From contig NC_085112.1 of NCBI RefSeq assembly GCF_030269925.1, positions 5,891,501 to 5,955,500 of the forward strand: 64,000 bases of DNA, read 5' to 3'. Each line of letters starts with the position of its first letter. Position 1 is the first letter of the stretch. Of the stretch, positions 1-11,822 are shown one piece after another. Source of the stretch: Bombyx mori (lineage: Eukaryota > Arthropoda > Insecta > Lepidoptera > Bombycidae). The notes under the pieces were generated by a model that saw nothing but the letters and a program-made list of their open reading frames with translations, did no database searches and was not told where the DNA came from. A program made the translations under genes and the position numbers.

Positions 1-131
1 TTCGTTTCTATTTCTATAGCCCTAAGATACATTTTTCTCTTGTACTATATAGGTACTCGAAACACAGGAGGCAAAAAGAAGAAGATTTAGACACAGCAGT
101 CGTCGTGGAAAATTTTTATTTTTTATTTTTT

Positions 132-262
132 TTATTGCTTAGATGAGTGGACGATCTCACAGCCCACCTGGTGTTAAGTGGTTACTGGAGCCCATAGACA
201 TCTACAACGTAAATGCGCCACCCATCTTGAGATATAAGTTCTAAGGGTCTCAATTATAGTTA
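132..262 (-). mobile_element. Bm1 SINE, 3' fragment
   Basis: Read on the minus strand this is the 3' third of Bm1: the stretch with GGGCTCCAGTAACCACTTAA, then the AGGTGGGCTGTGAG block and the GCAATAAAA terminus, which shows on the plus strand as a T-rich run ending in TTATTGCTTAGATG. It is 5' truncated and only lightly diverged. It is non-coding and was mobilised in trans by a LINE. Confidence 0.85.
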
Positions 263-334
263 ATCTCGTAGACTCGATAAAGAATCCCATAGACAGGTTT
301 AAATTTAAAAAAAAACGCTATTATTATGGCTTCA

Positions 335-560
335 CGAACTACTTTCCGCGATGAAGGGATAACATTTGTAATAAAAATCAAAACTGAAAAATTTATAATC
401 TTATGTATATTAATATAGTATTAAATAATTTTGGTCCCGGTGGCTGCCTATAATCTCACTCGGGTATCACATATGTCGGGGGTGGCATTCATCTCTTGAT
501 GTCAATGGCCTTTGTCCACTTAACACGAAGCGGATCTTGAGATGGCAATTAAAAAAATCA
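335..560 (+). mobile_element. Old, diverged Bm1-like SINE remnant
   Basis: The first part (about 340-400) resembles the Bm1 middle section that contains GTGAAGGAATAACATCGTGT and AATAAAAATCAAAC. The part at 490-535 resembles the block running from ATTTACGTTGTAGATGTC to CCACTTAACAC. Divergence is high and there is no clear poly(A), so this is an old copy, called by eye. Confidence 0.45.
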
Positions 561-2060
561 CTATAACCATGCAACAGTATTATGCTATTATTATTATATA
601 GAATAAGTGTCTCAAAACAAATTCGAGATACAAAAATAAAAAAATGTCAAATGCAAATTAACATGATCTGTAATAATAAGTTTCCCACGAAATGGGTATA
701 CGATATTATGAATATTGAAGTATCGCTACAAAAAATAATCTGGTCACATTAATTCGTTCACTAGTACTTGACAAACGCGTTACAAATCAATCGTCACCAT
801 CCATTCCTTCCGCTAAGAGTAAATTAATTAAATAACAGAGATACCTATACAGATTAACATATAATATTATTAATTTTATATATTTTATAATTAAATATTA
901 TTAATCCACTACATCTATACTAATTTAAGGTAAAAAATTATATGTTACTCAATCACGCAAATTCAGCTGATTTTTATAAGAAATATCACATAAGGATAGC
1001 TAATATCAGGCTGACATAGCTTCTCAAGGCTGACATAGCTTAGGTAGGAAAAAAAATTTAGCTAATAGCCCGAATTAACACAGGATATTTTTTATCATGC
1101 TGACCTCACCCGAAAAGCAGAGTATATATATTTCATTTCATTTCATATAGGTAGGTATTAGCTATTGCAGAATATGATAATGATAAAGGATAATATCTTT
1201 ACTTGTTTGTGATTTTATGAATGAACTACTACAACTACAACTCTACAAATACACTAGATATAGTATGGATCAGAGAGTGACACAATTAAAAAAAAATGAA
1301 ACGGGTTTAATTCGTTCTAACAATTTCTTCGTTCTTAAGGTTTCATTCGATTTTACGTAAATGAAACCGCAAGGCCTATTTAGTCATTAATAAAAGTATT
1401 TTAATGGTAAACGTAACATTTAGCGTACGAGTATAATTAGCCAGTTTTAGCTGGAGCCACCTTTTCTTAATTGAAATTTCAAATTACATGACAAGGTATG
1501 TTGTATGTATGATCTGAGATTGTAGATTAAGAATGATATCCTTGCTATATATATTTTGAAGTAGTGGTGCTACATTTTCATCAGATAGACCCACATACTC
1601 GTTTGCCTGTTGAGGACATATAAAATAACAAGCAAAATTATCATCACAGCATTCATCTTAATTTTAAAGATATTTCGCTAGCTCCATCTTTCCAAGAGGT
1701 AAGCTGCCAAGAATCAAATTAAAACGAGAGACCACTAAACCTTCTCATTACAACCAAAAGACATTAGTTAAGGCGAGAAAAGAAATGCCTAGGCCTACGA
1801 ATGTACCCAGAAACATCGAATGAACCAACACTATAAATACGATATGGCAAATTCAGGAATCCAACGAAACCATTATTTAAAACAAATGCCCTAAAGTTTA
1901 AATTTAAGCAAACGTGAAGTGAACAAACGTCTTTATAGGTCGAAGCAGTGAAAGCTCAAGTAAAGTGGAAAGAGTCTCCGAGAAAATTGGCACAAGTGGT
2001 TTTAGCTGGGACTGGCGAGCGAAGGGTAGGGAGTGATGTGGGGGACGAAATAAAGATGTA
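561..2060. other. AT-rich DNA, no gene seen
   Basis: No coding potential or recognisable repeat was found. A 14-bp unit beginning GGCTGACATAGC occurs twice, at 1009-1022 and 1028-1041. The rest looks like ordinary intergenic or intronic DNA. Confidence 0.5.
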
Positions 2061-2199
2061 GTATTATAGAAAGGACATCGGCAATGTCTTTATAAATTAA
2101 GCCGGTTTTAATATAGGGTTTTCCTATAGGGACGCTTGAACTTTGACAGCTCATAACGGCCATCCTTAGTAAAGCAATTGCTGTCAAATTTGGCATGAA

Positions 2200-2720
2200 C
2201 ACATATTTCGTCGTGACATTTCACCATAGAATGCTACGCGCTTGTCCGGCGGTATCATCGGCCCTTATTTCTTCGAAGATGGGCAAGGCGACCTGTCAAT
2301 GGCGACCGATATTGGATGATGCTAACAAACTTTTTGTGGCCTAGGATAGATGTGGTTCCAAAAGGACGCCGCTATTTGACATAAAGCACGAGAAAATTAA
2401 ATTTATTGGATGAGAAATTCGAAGGCTTCTATCTCGCGTGGTGGCGACATCAACTGGCCACCGAGATCGTGTGACTTAACAACGGTCGACTAGGCTACGT
2501 GATATCTCAATCATAACTTGCTCTCTTCGTGAAATTGAGCCCTATTAATGCGAAGGTGTTATACGAAATTAGTCCACCAGGATACACCACCTACAGCGGA
2601 GTAGTGGTGGCCATTTGATTGAAATTATATTCCATACATAATGTCATCGAATATCCTTTAAAATAAAATAAAAATTGTGGCAATATCACTTAAAAGGTTT
2701 ATTATTTTATTTTTAAATTC
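2200..2720 (+). pseudogene. Dead mariner-like (IS630-Tc1-mariner) transposase, C-terminal half
   Basis: Translation with frame changes gives the order of landmarks expected for this transposase family. GGIIGPYFFED lies near 2250-2285, NFLWPRID near 2330, MWFQKDAA (the family's WFQQDGA block holding a catalytic aspartate) near 2348, INWPPRSCDL near 2450 and GGHLIEIIFH near 2608-2640. Several stops and frameshifts separate them, so no protein can be made. The stretch at 2085-2200 may be the 5' part of the same element, but I could not define terminal repeats. Assignment to the superfamily is fairly secure; the subfamily is not determined. Confidence 0.7.
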
Positions 2721-2845
2721 GGGTGCTCTTAATGAAAAGCCCTTTATGTTTAAGAGTATTTTTATTCTATGGGCGTAGGTTTACGAGAAGTTTACAGTCT
2801 AGTTGACGGTTACCGAACCTTTGTAACATAAATGCGGTCTTAATT

Positions 2846-2945
2846 AGAATAGGCAGTGGTTTTGCTGCGCTGTGGCATTACTAATGTCCATGAGCGACAG
2901 TGATCATTTACCATCAGACGGGCGGTGGCTTCGTCTGCCCGCAGT
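2846..2945 (+). mobile_element. CR1-like LINE 3' tail fragment
   Basis: It resembles the last 100 bp of the LINE at 15.5-17.7 kb: AGGCAGTGGTTTTGCT, a block like GTCCATGAGCGACAGTGA, ACCATCAGACGGGC and TCGTCTGCC. It is 5' truncated and carries no ORF. Confidence 0.6.
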
Positions 2946-2959
2946 TCTGTAATTCACAA

Positions 2960-4720
2960 ATACGCAGGGTGCTAGTATCAACCAGAGGGTTTCACAACAT
3001 GCTGAAATCTGTGTACTATATTAGTTCGAGGGAAAACGTTTCAGTAGATTTTTACTTTTGTTTGTCAACATTTCTACTTTTTTTTTTCTCTAATTATTGT
3101 GGTACAGATATCGTCATAAATGAAACAATTTGGAAACAGTTTTTTTCCACCTGTATTTAAAAAAAAAACAATTCAATATAAATTCAACTAAATCGAAAAT
3201 GTAATACTCAAAAAGAATCTAATTATTGAGGTATTATTATTTATGGTCGAATTTCGAGCACCAGGCGGACACTAGCATTAATAATTACGCAAATAAAAAG
3301 CATTCTGTGCTATGTTTATGTATGCTGTGTTTTTGTTTTATATACATATACCTACAGTATATTGAAGGGCCGTCAACTCAATTGACCTTTGACTGAACGA
3401 TCTCATCTTCTACCAGTTGTTGATTGATTACCAAAATCCGAAGACATCACAAAAATAATCTCAATTATTGCGTAATTCTTAATGGTATTATATAACGAGT
3501 TCTTTATTTTTATGATTAGAATACTGCATCTTAAAAATTAAAATCAAGATAATACACTAAAAAAATTGTAAAAAAAAAGAATACTAAAATTATATTCAAG
3601 CAAAATAATCTTAATACTAATCATAATATAATAATGTCTTATGACAATTAATCGACTTTACATTTACTAAAAAAAATCTAAAGAATCGCATCTGAAAAGC
3701 TTACTCTATGACCGTTAGTATAGGGGTGGTCGTCGAATGTTCGCCCAGAGATAGGACTCGCGACAAGATGTATTGCTGCTTACGAAAAATTTTCAAGTCC
3801 TTCTATCGGATTGGCCCCGAACAGAAAATAAGAGGGGACATCGCCAAATAAATGAACGCTGTAAATATCCCTATGACAATAATACAGGTCAGCAATAGAT
3901 ATCTTTCAGAAGATAGTAACGCATTATTAATGTTAGAAAAACACAGGAAAAAACAAGATTGATCGCTGCAAGATAAAGTAATCGACCGAACTGTGTAAGT
4001 TCCCAAGGATTCTGTCAGTGAATGTGATCGAGAAACGTACTATTGACGTGACTTTTGATACAGAGTTATTGAGTGACAGTTATCATAAATAATGAGGCAA
4101 TAAACACCAAATACTTAAACGAGCTAATACCATTGCGCCTATGATATAAATCACAGATTTTTCGCGCTTAACAAAACTGAAATAATCGTTATTAACTCGA
4201 GCACACTAGCATCGTAACTTAATCCAAAAAAATTAGCGAAGACCATCAAATTGTCAGGAACGAGATAAGAGGAGCCAATTCAATTAAAAATCCAAATCAC
4301 ACATTCCAAACGAAACCGTCGTGAATTTTTCTTTCGCAATTTATGTTCGGTGCCTCCTGGAGGGTGGGGGAGAGGGGTGCGACTTCATTTCGCTCGCGTC
4401 GTTTATCTTGAGAAACATAATTCAGGGACAAAGTCTCTGTCAACTTACTCCTATTCTTTCGCCTAAGCGCGAAACGGGCCTGTTATACTTTTTCGCTAGG
4501 TCGCTTGTAAGTATATTGGGCATGTATAGCACATATATATATATAGCGCAGCGGAGTTAAGGCAGAATCAAAGGCGTTTGAGTAGCAACCGCTTGGCAGG
4601 AGAAGACCTGGTCGCCCTGTACATATTTGGTGACGCACCGTGGAGACTGAGATGAGGACTGCTAACGTGACTTGGAGTAGTGTCACTCAGGGTCAAGTGC
4701 TCAGGGTCAAGTGGAGACAG
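2960..4720. other. AT-rich DNA, no gene seen
   Basis: Only short chance ORFs occur here, with low-complexity T and A runs. A direct repeat TCAGGGTCAAGTG lies at about 4687-4712, just upstream of the Bm1 copy. No family was recognised. Confidence 0.5.
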
Positions 4721-4727
4721 TTTGAAC

Positions 4728-5160
4728 TAGTCGTGGCCTAACGGATAAGACGTCCGGTGCATTCGTGTTGTGCGATGCATCGGTGTTCGAATCTCAGGCG
4801 GGTACCAATTTTTCTAATGAAATACATACTCAACAAATGTTCACTATTGACTTCCACGGTGAAGGAATAACATCGTGTAATAAAAATTAAACCCGCAAAA
4901 TTATAATTTGCGTAATTACTGGTGATAGGACCTCTTGTGAGTCCGCGCGTTTGGGTACCACCACCCTGCCTATTTCTGCCGTGAAGCAGTAATGCGCTTC
5001 GGTTTAAAGGGTGGGGCAGCTGCTGTAGCTATACTTGAGACCTTAGAACTTATATCTCAAAATGGGTGGCGCATTTACGTTGTGGATGTCTATGGGCTCC
5101 AGTAACCACTTAGCATCAGGTGGGCTGTGAGCTCGTCCACCCATCTAAGCAAAAAAAAAG
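4728..5160 (+). mobile_element. Bm1 SINE, full length
   Basis: This complete Bm1 has a tRNA-derived head (about 4731-4803, arginine-tRNA-like), a middle section with the CCCGCAAAATTATAATTTGC motif, the body (TTACTGGTGATAGGACCTC through GGGTGGGGCAGC) and the 3' end AGGTGGGCTGTGAGCTCGTC followed by an A-rich tail at about 5150-5158. It was transcribed by RNA polymerase III and has no protein. No convincing target-site duplication is visible. It is the reference copy in this window for judging the truncated ones. Confidence 0.92.
4734..4793 (+). promoter_or_regulatory. Internal pol III promoter (A and B boxes) of Bm1
   Basis: The A-box-like TGGCCTAACGG is at 4734-4744 and the B-box-like GGTGTTCGAATC at 4782-4793. 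Spacing and sequence are as in a tRNA gene, which is the expected promoter of a tRNA-derived SINE. The head would not fold as a functional tRNA. Confidence 0.7.
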
Positions 5161-5431
5161 ACAACCAGTGAGGGCCTTATGCACCAGCGGAGTACCCTAG
5201 GACTACAACAATAATAACTACATTATATATAGCGCATAGTATAGCATATATAAAGCACAGTAATATTAAGAAGAACGATTTCTGAGCTTGGATATGCATA
5301 GGTATATCTATATATTTTACTACTCAACTATTTACTATTTTCATTCTATAGAATTTTTAATGTGATCGAATTTAAAATATATATCGCAACGATTATTAGA
5401 AGAGAAAATTAACCTGCAAATGCAAGAATAT

Positions 5432-5500
5432 TGTCATCATCACCATCAGCTTATAGATGTCCTTTGCTAGAGATAGGTTTCCCCCGAGGTCCTTCATAAG
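5432..5500 (-). mobile_element. Short LINE 3' tail (RTE-like '..YVQQW..' type)
   Basis: The minus strand reads like the common lepidopteran LINE end with GGACATCTATAAGCTGATGG followed by a GAT repeat, here diverged. Its plus-orientation counterpart is at 57.7 kb. There is no ORF. Confidence 0.5.
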
Positions 5501-5851
5501 CAAATTAAGTTTAAAGTCAGTGAAAAGTTAACATATTATGACATCTTCAATTATCTAACAAGCTTCAGTACTACTGTGTTAATAAATAAATGAATAATTG
5601 AAGTAAATATTTGATTGGATAACTTTTAAAATTTGTTACAATACAATAAATAATTATTATTTACAAAAATATAGATTTTAAACTACCCACCTTTGACGAC
5701 TTTACGACATCTTGACGATCTTAAAAAAATTAAAACATACATTCAATAAATCGTCTAGTTATTTATAAATTTAGGTTATTTCCTCTTTTAAATATTAGTA
5801 TTTATTTTGTAAATATCATAAGAAATAAATTATTTTAATGATCAAAACAGC
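5501..5851. other. AT-rich DNA, nothing recognised
   Basis: A 350-bp A/T-rich stretch without ORFs or known repeats. Confidence 0.5.
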
Positions 5852-6023
5852 TTTTTTTCCCTTCCCTAAGCTGATAGCCTTGAGAGGCTATTTCAGCGTA
5901 ACCTTAACTAGTAGGTGAGCTCACGGGGCTCAAACCTGACGACGTTACTAACACGAACCCTAGCAAGAGCCATGCTTCGCAGAATCTACCACCGGAACGG
6001 AAACGCAACCTACTGAGAAGATA
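5852..6023 (-). mobile_element. J1 (Jockey-like LINE) 3' UTR fragment
   Basis: It begins at a T run (the antisense poly(A)), then shows the J1 hairpin (CTGATAGCCTTGAGAGGCTA) and the 3' UTR words GTAGGTGAGCTCACGGGGCT, GCAGAATCTACCACCGGA and CTACTGAGAAGA. It matches the 3' UTR of the full-length J1 copy at 24.6 kb with moderate divergence. It is 5' truncated after about 170 bp. Confidence 0.8.
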
Positions 6024-9000
6024 GTAGAACTGAGAAGAAGTAGTTCTCAATTATAAATTGTAGTTGATAAACTACTACACTATTAAACCTTTAGGTCACG
6101 CCAGTAATCACCAGATTAATTAGTAAAATATTTAAAAAAAGTATTAAATCGTTTAAGATAAGTTGACTTTTTACATATTGTAATACGTATCGCCTTTAAA
6201 TAAACGCTTTTAAGTCTCAAAGAGACTAAGCGAAGAAAAGTATTCGAGCATATTTCAGTCAGTAACCGAATGTAATGGGGATATAATATTGAGTGGGACG
6301 TTATCGGTCGTCTACCAGTCTACGGATCGTAAATAACACGAATTCATTACTCCCCCACCGTGTCGATGCTAGAGAAAAATGTTTTAATACTGGCTTAACG
6401 CATGCAGCTTTGGACAGAAGAATACGGCAATATTCTTCTTACGTGAAGTGAAGTGAAGTGAAGTATGTTTTTAAAAACTGCAGTTCTTATTTTGAATTTC
6501 GTTTAATATTTAAAAAAAAATGTCTTATGAATGATACGCTTTTCATTATTACAGTACAATAATGTAAGTTAGTGTGTCTGTAATTGTATCTAAACTTCGA
6601 CGAGTATGATGGTCATAATAGTACTTTTTCTTTACTTTTTTTTAAACAAAAAAATAACAGAACATTACATTTAGACAATTACTAGAGCCTAAGCCTAATC
6701 TCATATGTATTGAAATGGCGGCTGTCCAATACTTCAAACAGGAACGCATTATTGCTTCGTGGAATAGCGCAATAGTTATATCTAGCCGCATACACTCACT
6801 GAGTACCCAGAGTAGTCAAATAATGATAAGATTGGTCACAGATTTCGGTGTAAACACTTTACTACGAAAATAAGGAAGATATAGCATTTCATTAATAGCC
6901 GAATAGACTATTTTGTTGTTGTTATTATAATGAATTAATAAATATTTGCTTTGGCCATTCTTATATTATTGTTTCGCAAACTGTCAGTCATATATTACAA
7001 ATCTGTTTTTACTTTGAATGTTTTTCTTTGATAGAAAAAAAACGATAAAAGTATTGTTATGTGTTATATTAATGCAGATAATTTTACTAACAAATATTTC
7101 GTACATTATCTATCCTGTAGTATCTTTATTAAGAAAGTATTACACTTCTTGTTTAACTAATGTTATACTTTAAATTTTAAAACCCAATAGTAGCTCGTAT
7201 ATTCCATTATGTATTTGTTCCGTAAAGATTGACGTTCTTTCAAAGTTCAATAGTAGATGTAGTCCTACCTCCTCGCACACGCCTCCAACTTATCCGATAC
7301 GTACAAGCAATACGTCATTTGACGCAATAACGGTCAAACAATAAATATCGCTTTGCGCAGACAACACGCGCAAAGTAATATATGAAGTTAAGAATAAATA
7401 GGCAATTTAGTCCGGGACTCACGTTCGGCCGAATATTGCAGACGACGAGCGCCGAATTTCCATATCGTATCGCGATTCGTGGGGTGCGTTTATGGGGTAA
7501 AAATTAAGTCGCCGAACGCAGTTACGGGTTGATTTTCAATTGGATAGTGAACGGACGAATGTTTTTTTTTATTTTATTTGCGGAATTAAGTAGATCCGAT
7601 AAGTAGATTACCGAGTTTGGGGAAAATATAAATTGCCTGCTAATTCGTTAATAAAGATAAGGATACAGTTCATTTTTGCCGATATGAGACCACGACCTGG
7701 TCTATTTCTACTGCCTATCAGTTTATTTGGTCAGCAAAGTAAAATGAGGACTTTTTAATCATTTTGAACGTACTTAATATATGTATATCTTAAAAGCATT
7801 ACCGATCCTAGACGTTTTAAGGGTGTATTATTGCCATTGTTGGGTAATGTCACTTTACCCATATCTATCGTAAATCAATCATCTATTCTGATTTGAAAGG
7901 TTCAGTTTGATACTTTTTCAAAGACTTTACGCTCAACATCTATTGAGCTACGGAGCTTCTATAATGCAATGTTTTAAAAATTCCCGGGATAAGTTCCTCC
8001 ATGGTTGTTTATGTCTGTAAAATGAGAAGATTAAAAAAGTATTATTTTTTGAATTAACGATGTAAAATTAAGGACAACAAGTTTGCAGCAGTAGCTATTT
8101 ATGGAATAGAATAAAACTGGAATAAATTTAAACCGGGCTGACCACAATTTCAAGATAACAATATTCCGACAATAATAACCGCTCGGTGAATAATTTACTT
8201 AGATGCTCCTGATAAAATCAATGAAATGAAAATTTTTGTGTTAGCACATAAATATTTATTATTATATAGAGGTTTTAAGGTAATCAATCTTGAACCTGAT
8301 CTTAAATATATAGCTAATATTATACTCGAGTATTATCGAAAACACTACTCATTTAATAAATTAATGGGGTCTTCAGTAACTACTTGAGTTGTTTTTTTAA
8401 GCTATTGCAAAGCTTTTATCACGGGCTTTGAGCGCGGCTACCGAATCAAGAAATTTCGCAACGAAAATAAAACCTAATACCCCCACTTCGCCTACCAAGT
8501 AGCTCGCGTTCAACACATTCACACATTGCGCTTGTGCAGTGTTTGTGAATAAGCGCGTGTGACATCGCACTGCATGCGCATCATGAAAAGTCTGCCCATC
8601 TCTCCCCCGTGCGGTTTAGATTATGAGTGTGAAGAGGACAGCTTAATGTTTATAAATATAGCGTGGTCTTATTTTATTATTGTTTTAATATTAAATTATT
8701 ATTTTCTAATTATTATTGCAGAAGTTGATAAAAAATCCTATGCAATAGCTTTACCGCGGCAGACCCCGAGTGCCACACGTGTTTTCTTCTTTCTATTGGG
8801 ATTTACTGGCCTTTCTTTAATTTGACTTTGAACTTTCAAAGGATCATGTTAGGCTAATATGAAGATTTCCTTAAACTTTCGTCGAATTCAGACCAGCCCT
8901 TTCGGAGTTTATAAGCAACATACATATATACACATCGACTTATATATTAATTGTAGATTACTTTTACAAATAAAAGGTAAAAACTCAATTGATGTTTTTC

Positions 9001-9370
9001 ACCATTGCAATGCGAGAGAGAATTCACAACCACACTCAAGCTTCTCGATTTGGAGACGTAAATTTGCAAAGTACAATCGTATGGAAAAAAGATCCACGGG
9101 ATATAAATCCCGCGGTAATACCAGATAGAAATAACAGAATCCCGCGTTAAATCTTCTTAACTGGCGTAAAGGTGGAGCTACTGTGCTGTAAGTAAACGGA
9201 AACGATTTCAATATCATTGAATTAACGCTTTAACGTTATAACGTTGATTCACGATATTATAATATAATCTCCAGTATGTTTCTAGAATAAAATGCTGTTA
9301 GCTACATTGGCTAGTATTAAAATTGTTGATTTTGTTTCATCTATGCGTTAATAAATAATTTAGATTGTTA
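6024..9370. other. Long stretch without recognisable genes
   Basis: This is mostly AT-rich DNA. Two patches have higher GC and CpG than their surroundings: 7410-7560 and 8440-8640. The second includes an 88-codon ORF with a hydrophobic, low-complexity C-terminal half that I do not consider credible. These patches could be conserved non-coding sequence or an untranslated exon, but nothing in the sequence proves either. Confidence 0.45.
6443..6464 (+). repeat. (GTGAA)n microsatellite
   Basis: Four and a half perfect GTGAA units. Confidence 0.85.
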
Positions 9371-9371
9371 G

Positions 9372-9590
9372 ACACATCGCCTCGTTTGAAGAAAGATATG
9401 TCATAGCGCTCGGGAAACACCGTGGAAGGTAGCTCATTCCAAAGCCTGATGGTACGTAGCAAAAAAGATGTCTGGAAGCACACTGTGGATGAACGCAGTG
9501 GCTCCAGGTGGTATAAATGAACTCTAATCCGGTAGCAAGCGGTGCGATGGTAAAAACGATATGATGGTATCAGATAGTATCAGTATATTG
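9372..9590 (-). pseudogene. CR1-like LINE ORF2, C-terminal fragment
   Basis: The minus-strand translation matches the C-terminus of the 714-residue LINE protein at 15.5-17.6 kb. It has RFYHRTA, then YHLEPLRSSTVCFQ, RTIRLWNELPSTVFPERYD and SFFKRG, in that order and spacing. Only about 70 codons remain, so it is an inert fragment of the same or a sister family. Confidence 0.8.
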
Positions 9591-9599
9591 ATGGTAGGC

Positions 9600-9690
9600 T
9601 GTAGTGTAAGCTTGCACGGGTAGATGCGTCCTGGCTATTTCTGCTGGGAAGCAGTAGTGCGTACTGGTCGTTTGTTTTTAAGCTTGTGCC
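9600..9690 (+). mobile_element. Possible diverged Bm1 fragment
   Basis: The words GCACGGGTAGATGCGTCCTG and CTATTTCTGCTGGGAAGCAG recall the middle of Bm1 (GGGTAGGTACC, CCTGCCTATTTCTGCCGTGA). The fragment is short and diverged. Confidence 0.4.
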
Positions 9691-9899
9691 TTAAGTTGGA
9701 TAGCGGCTGTTTCAAAATGTTTATTTAATTTTTATCTGAGCAACTAAAGTTTGTATAAAAATGTTTCTGTTGTCTAATAGAACGATATGGGTAAATCACA
9801 ATGTTGCTTTGGTAATGAATTATTTTAAATGTGAGGACAGATGAAATCGCCTTTCCTCTGACGTTAAACGGTTGGCGGAAGCCATTCGTTTTAAATACA

Positions 9900-10135
9900 T
9901 TAACACGTTGACTGCGGGACTATTTTTGAAAGACACAGCCAGTGCGTCTGAGGTATTTTCGAGCCAAATCTGCCTGGGCTTGTCTGGGCTTCTTAACATT
10001 GCGTTTGAGACCTAAAAAGCCTCTCAAAGGACCCACCCACGCTCGTAGAACGCCAAAGAACTCGGTATGACTGCCGCATCAGAGGTCAGTCACGCATGGG
10101 GCATTTTTAATCGCATAACGCAGTCAATGTGTTAA
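9900..10135. mobile_element. TTAA-flanked MITE (piggyBac-like), 228 bp
   Basis: TTAA at 9900-9903 is followed by CACGTTGACTGCG. The other end, read on the opposite strand, is CACATTGACTGCG next to TTAA at 10132-10135. Thus 12 of 13 terminal bases match and both ends sit on TTAA, the target-site duplication typical of piggyBac transposons. There is no ORF inside, so it is non-autonomous. A second family member lies at 41.4-42.0 kb. The J1 fragment that follows begins a few bases beyond the right end. Confidence 0.7.
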
Positions 10136-10138
10136 ACG

Positions 10139-10401
10139 ATTTTTTTTCCTTCCTATTCTGATCGCCTTGAGAGGCTATTTCAGCTTCGCCCTAACATGTA
10201 GGTGAGCTCACGGGCTCAAACCGGAGTGTTGCTAGCACTGGCCCTAGCAAGAGCAGTGCTTCACACAATCTACCACCGGATCGGAAACGCGACCCACTGA
10301 GAAGATCCGCCGAGAAACTCAGTGGGCTGTGTCTATGGGTTAATTCGTTCGTCGACCCCTTCGTCGCAAGCTACGGGTTCGACGAGGACAGTGACCGGGA
10401 A
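10139..10401 (-). mobile_element. J1 (Jockey-like LINE) 3' end fragment
   Basis: A T run (antisense poly(A)) is followed by the J1 3' UTR and the last part of ORF2, ending near TTCGACGAGGACAGTGACCG. It is 5' truncated. The hairpin stem carries a change here (GATCGCC instead of GATAGCC). Confidence 0.85.
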
Positions 10402-10579
10402 CAATTACGCTGCAGTCTTAGTTATATTAGAATATGGCATGCAGGACTCTTATAACAAGAACGGATGATTGCTGTGCAGCCAGTATGACTTATAGCTTTG
10501 GTACTAAAACGTGTTTTCCCATAGTATACTCTACCACAAGTAATAAAATTAATTAAATAAAAACATCGAATGTTCATGT

Positions 10580-10865
10580 AATACCTTCTTTTTCTTTTTC
10601 TCCAACTTATCCCACTAGGTGGGGTACTCTTCTATCAGCCGTCATCTCTACACTCACTCCTCTCTCTCTCCCATATCATCATTCACACACTCCATCCATG
10701 TCTTCTTTGGTCGATCTTTTCCCCCTCTACCTTGCACTACCATTTCCATTCATCTCCTAGTCACGTGCATCTTCTCTCTACGCCTCACATGTCCATACCA
10801 CGATAACCGTCCGATCTTGAATTTGTAGATTACCGGGGCTACTTTCAGACTTCCTGTGTCCTGTG
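10580..10865 (-). pseudogene. LINE ORF2 C-terminus (GRPKKxWMxCVxDDM type)
   Basis: The minus-strand translation gives DRPKKTWMECVNDDMG, then after a frameshift a stretch corresponding to KGVSVEMTADRR, then DKLEKKK. This order is the conserved C-terminal tail of a lepidopteran LINE family also present in sense at 56.4 kb. Frames are broken and it is 5' truncated. Confidence 0.6.
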
Positions 10866-11519
10866 TGTGACACTATTATTTACGTTTTTTTTAAACACCC
10901 GGATTTGAGCTGAGGAATAATCGCATTATTCAACATAAGTAGACGTATGACCCTTTTATCCACGGGTACTTCTCTAAGTACCGATGAGAAAACGATGCTT
11001 CCGCTTAAGGTTTGAAGGTGATACTGTCATTCGACCGGTGGCTAGTAAACAACCGAAAATATTACATATTTCAAACACACAAGGCCTGTAAGTATTCAAG
11101 TACATAGACACCCCCGCACCCAAGGTACAGCCTCCCTGCGTATGAGAGCGCGAAACGAAATGTGGCTTTAAAAATTTGGAACACAATCCGGCTATTTGTC
11201 TTTCGAACGTCTCTTATAAATCAAGGAATAAAGCAGCCAACAATGCTTTATGGGCGAAAAAAAGTACCTATATAAGACGGGGGAAAGCACACAAGCGCAC
11301 ATACATTATGAATGTTAGTGTTGCGTAAGAGATAGCTTAGTTAAGCGTTTCGTAACTTCAAGACAGGTTGTCGAAGAAAGTCAACTGTGACGTAACTGTC
11401 TTTGTTGAATACAGTAATTTTTTTTAGGTTTTTACGTTTTCACATTTTTACGCTAGACTCGCTTATCGAGTGTAGAGCCCAATTTATAAATTTTTCGTAA
11501 CTTATTTAAACAAATTTAT
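10866..11519. other. No gene seen
   Basis: Chance ORFs only. 11000-11200 is somewhat less AT-rich but matches nothing I recognise. Confidence 0.45.
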
Positions 11520-11822
11520 TTCAAACTAGCTGACCCAGCAGACTCCGTAGTGCCTCAATCGATAAATAAAAAAATCTAAACGTCTGTATAAAATAAACTT
11601 AAAACAAACAAAAGGAATCCGTCCGACGGGGTACACATCAAAAAACAAAATTGTTATTTTTATTAAATTCCGACCATTTTTTTCATATTTAGCTACCTTT
11701 TAAACCTTCTCTGGACTTTCACAAATAATTCAAGACCAAAATTAGTCAAATCGGTCCAGCCGTTCTCGAGTTTTAGCGAGACTAACGAACAGCAATTCAT
11801 TTTTATATAAATATATAGATTA
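11520..11822 (+). repeat. Lepidopteran interspersed repeat (RTE/SINE-like end)
   Basis: It starts at AACTAGCTGACCCAGCAGAC and ends with AAATCGGTCCAGCCGTTCTC, GAGACTAACGAACAGCA and a TATATAAATATATAGATT terminus. This opening and closing pair recurs widely in moth genomes. The family is not certain; an RTE-derived non-autonomous element is likely. Confidence 0.55.

Noticed and set aside
4321..4560. 79-codon ORF near a Bm1
   Set aside because: No recognisable motif, no support from context, and it overlaps another chance ORF on the opposite strand.
4731..4803. tRNA-like sequence with A and B boxes, possible tRNA gene
   Set aside because: It is the head of a Bm1 SINE. The same head with its body attached occurs at 24.5 kb and 32.3 kb, and it would not fold as a proper cloverleaf.
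8559..8825. 88-codon ORF with a hydrophobic stretch
   Set aside because: The hydrophobic part is AT-rich low complexity, no domain or splice context is visible, and the length is within chance for 64 kb.
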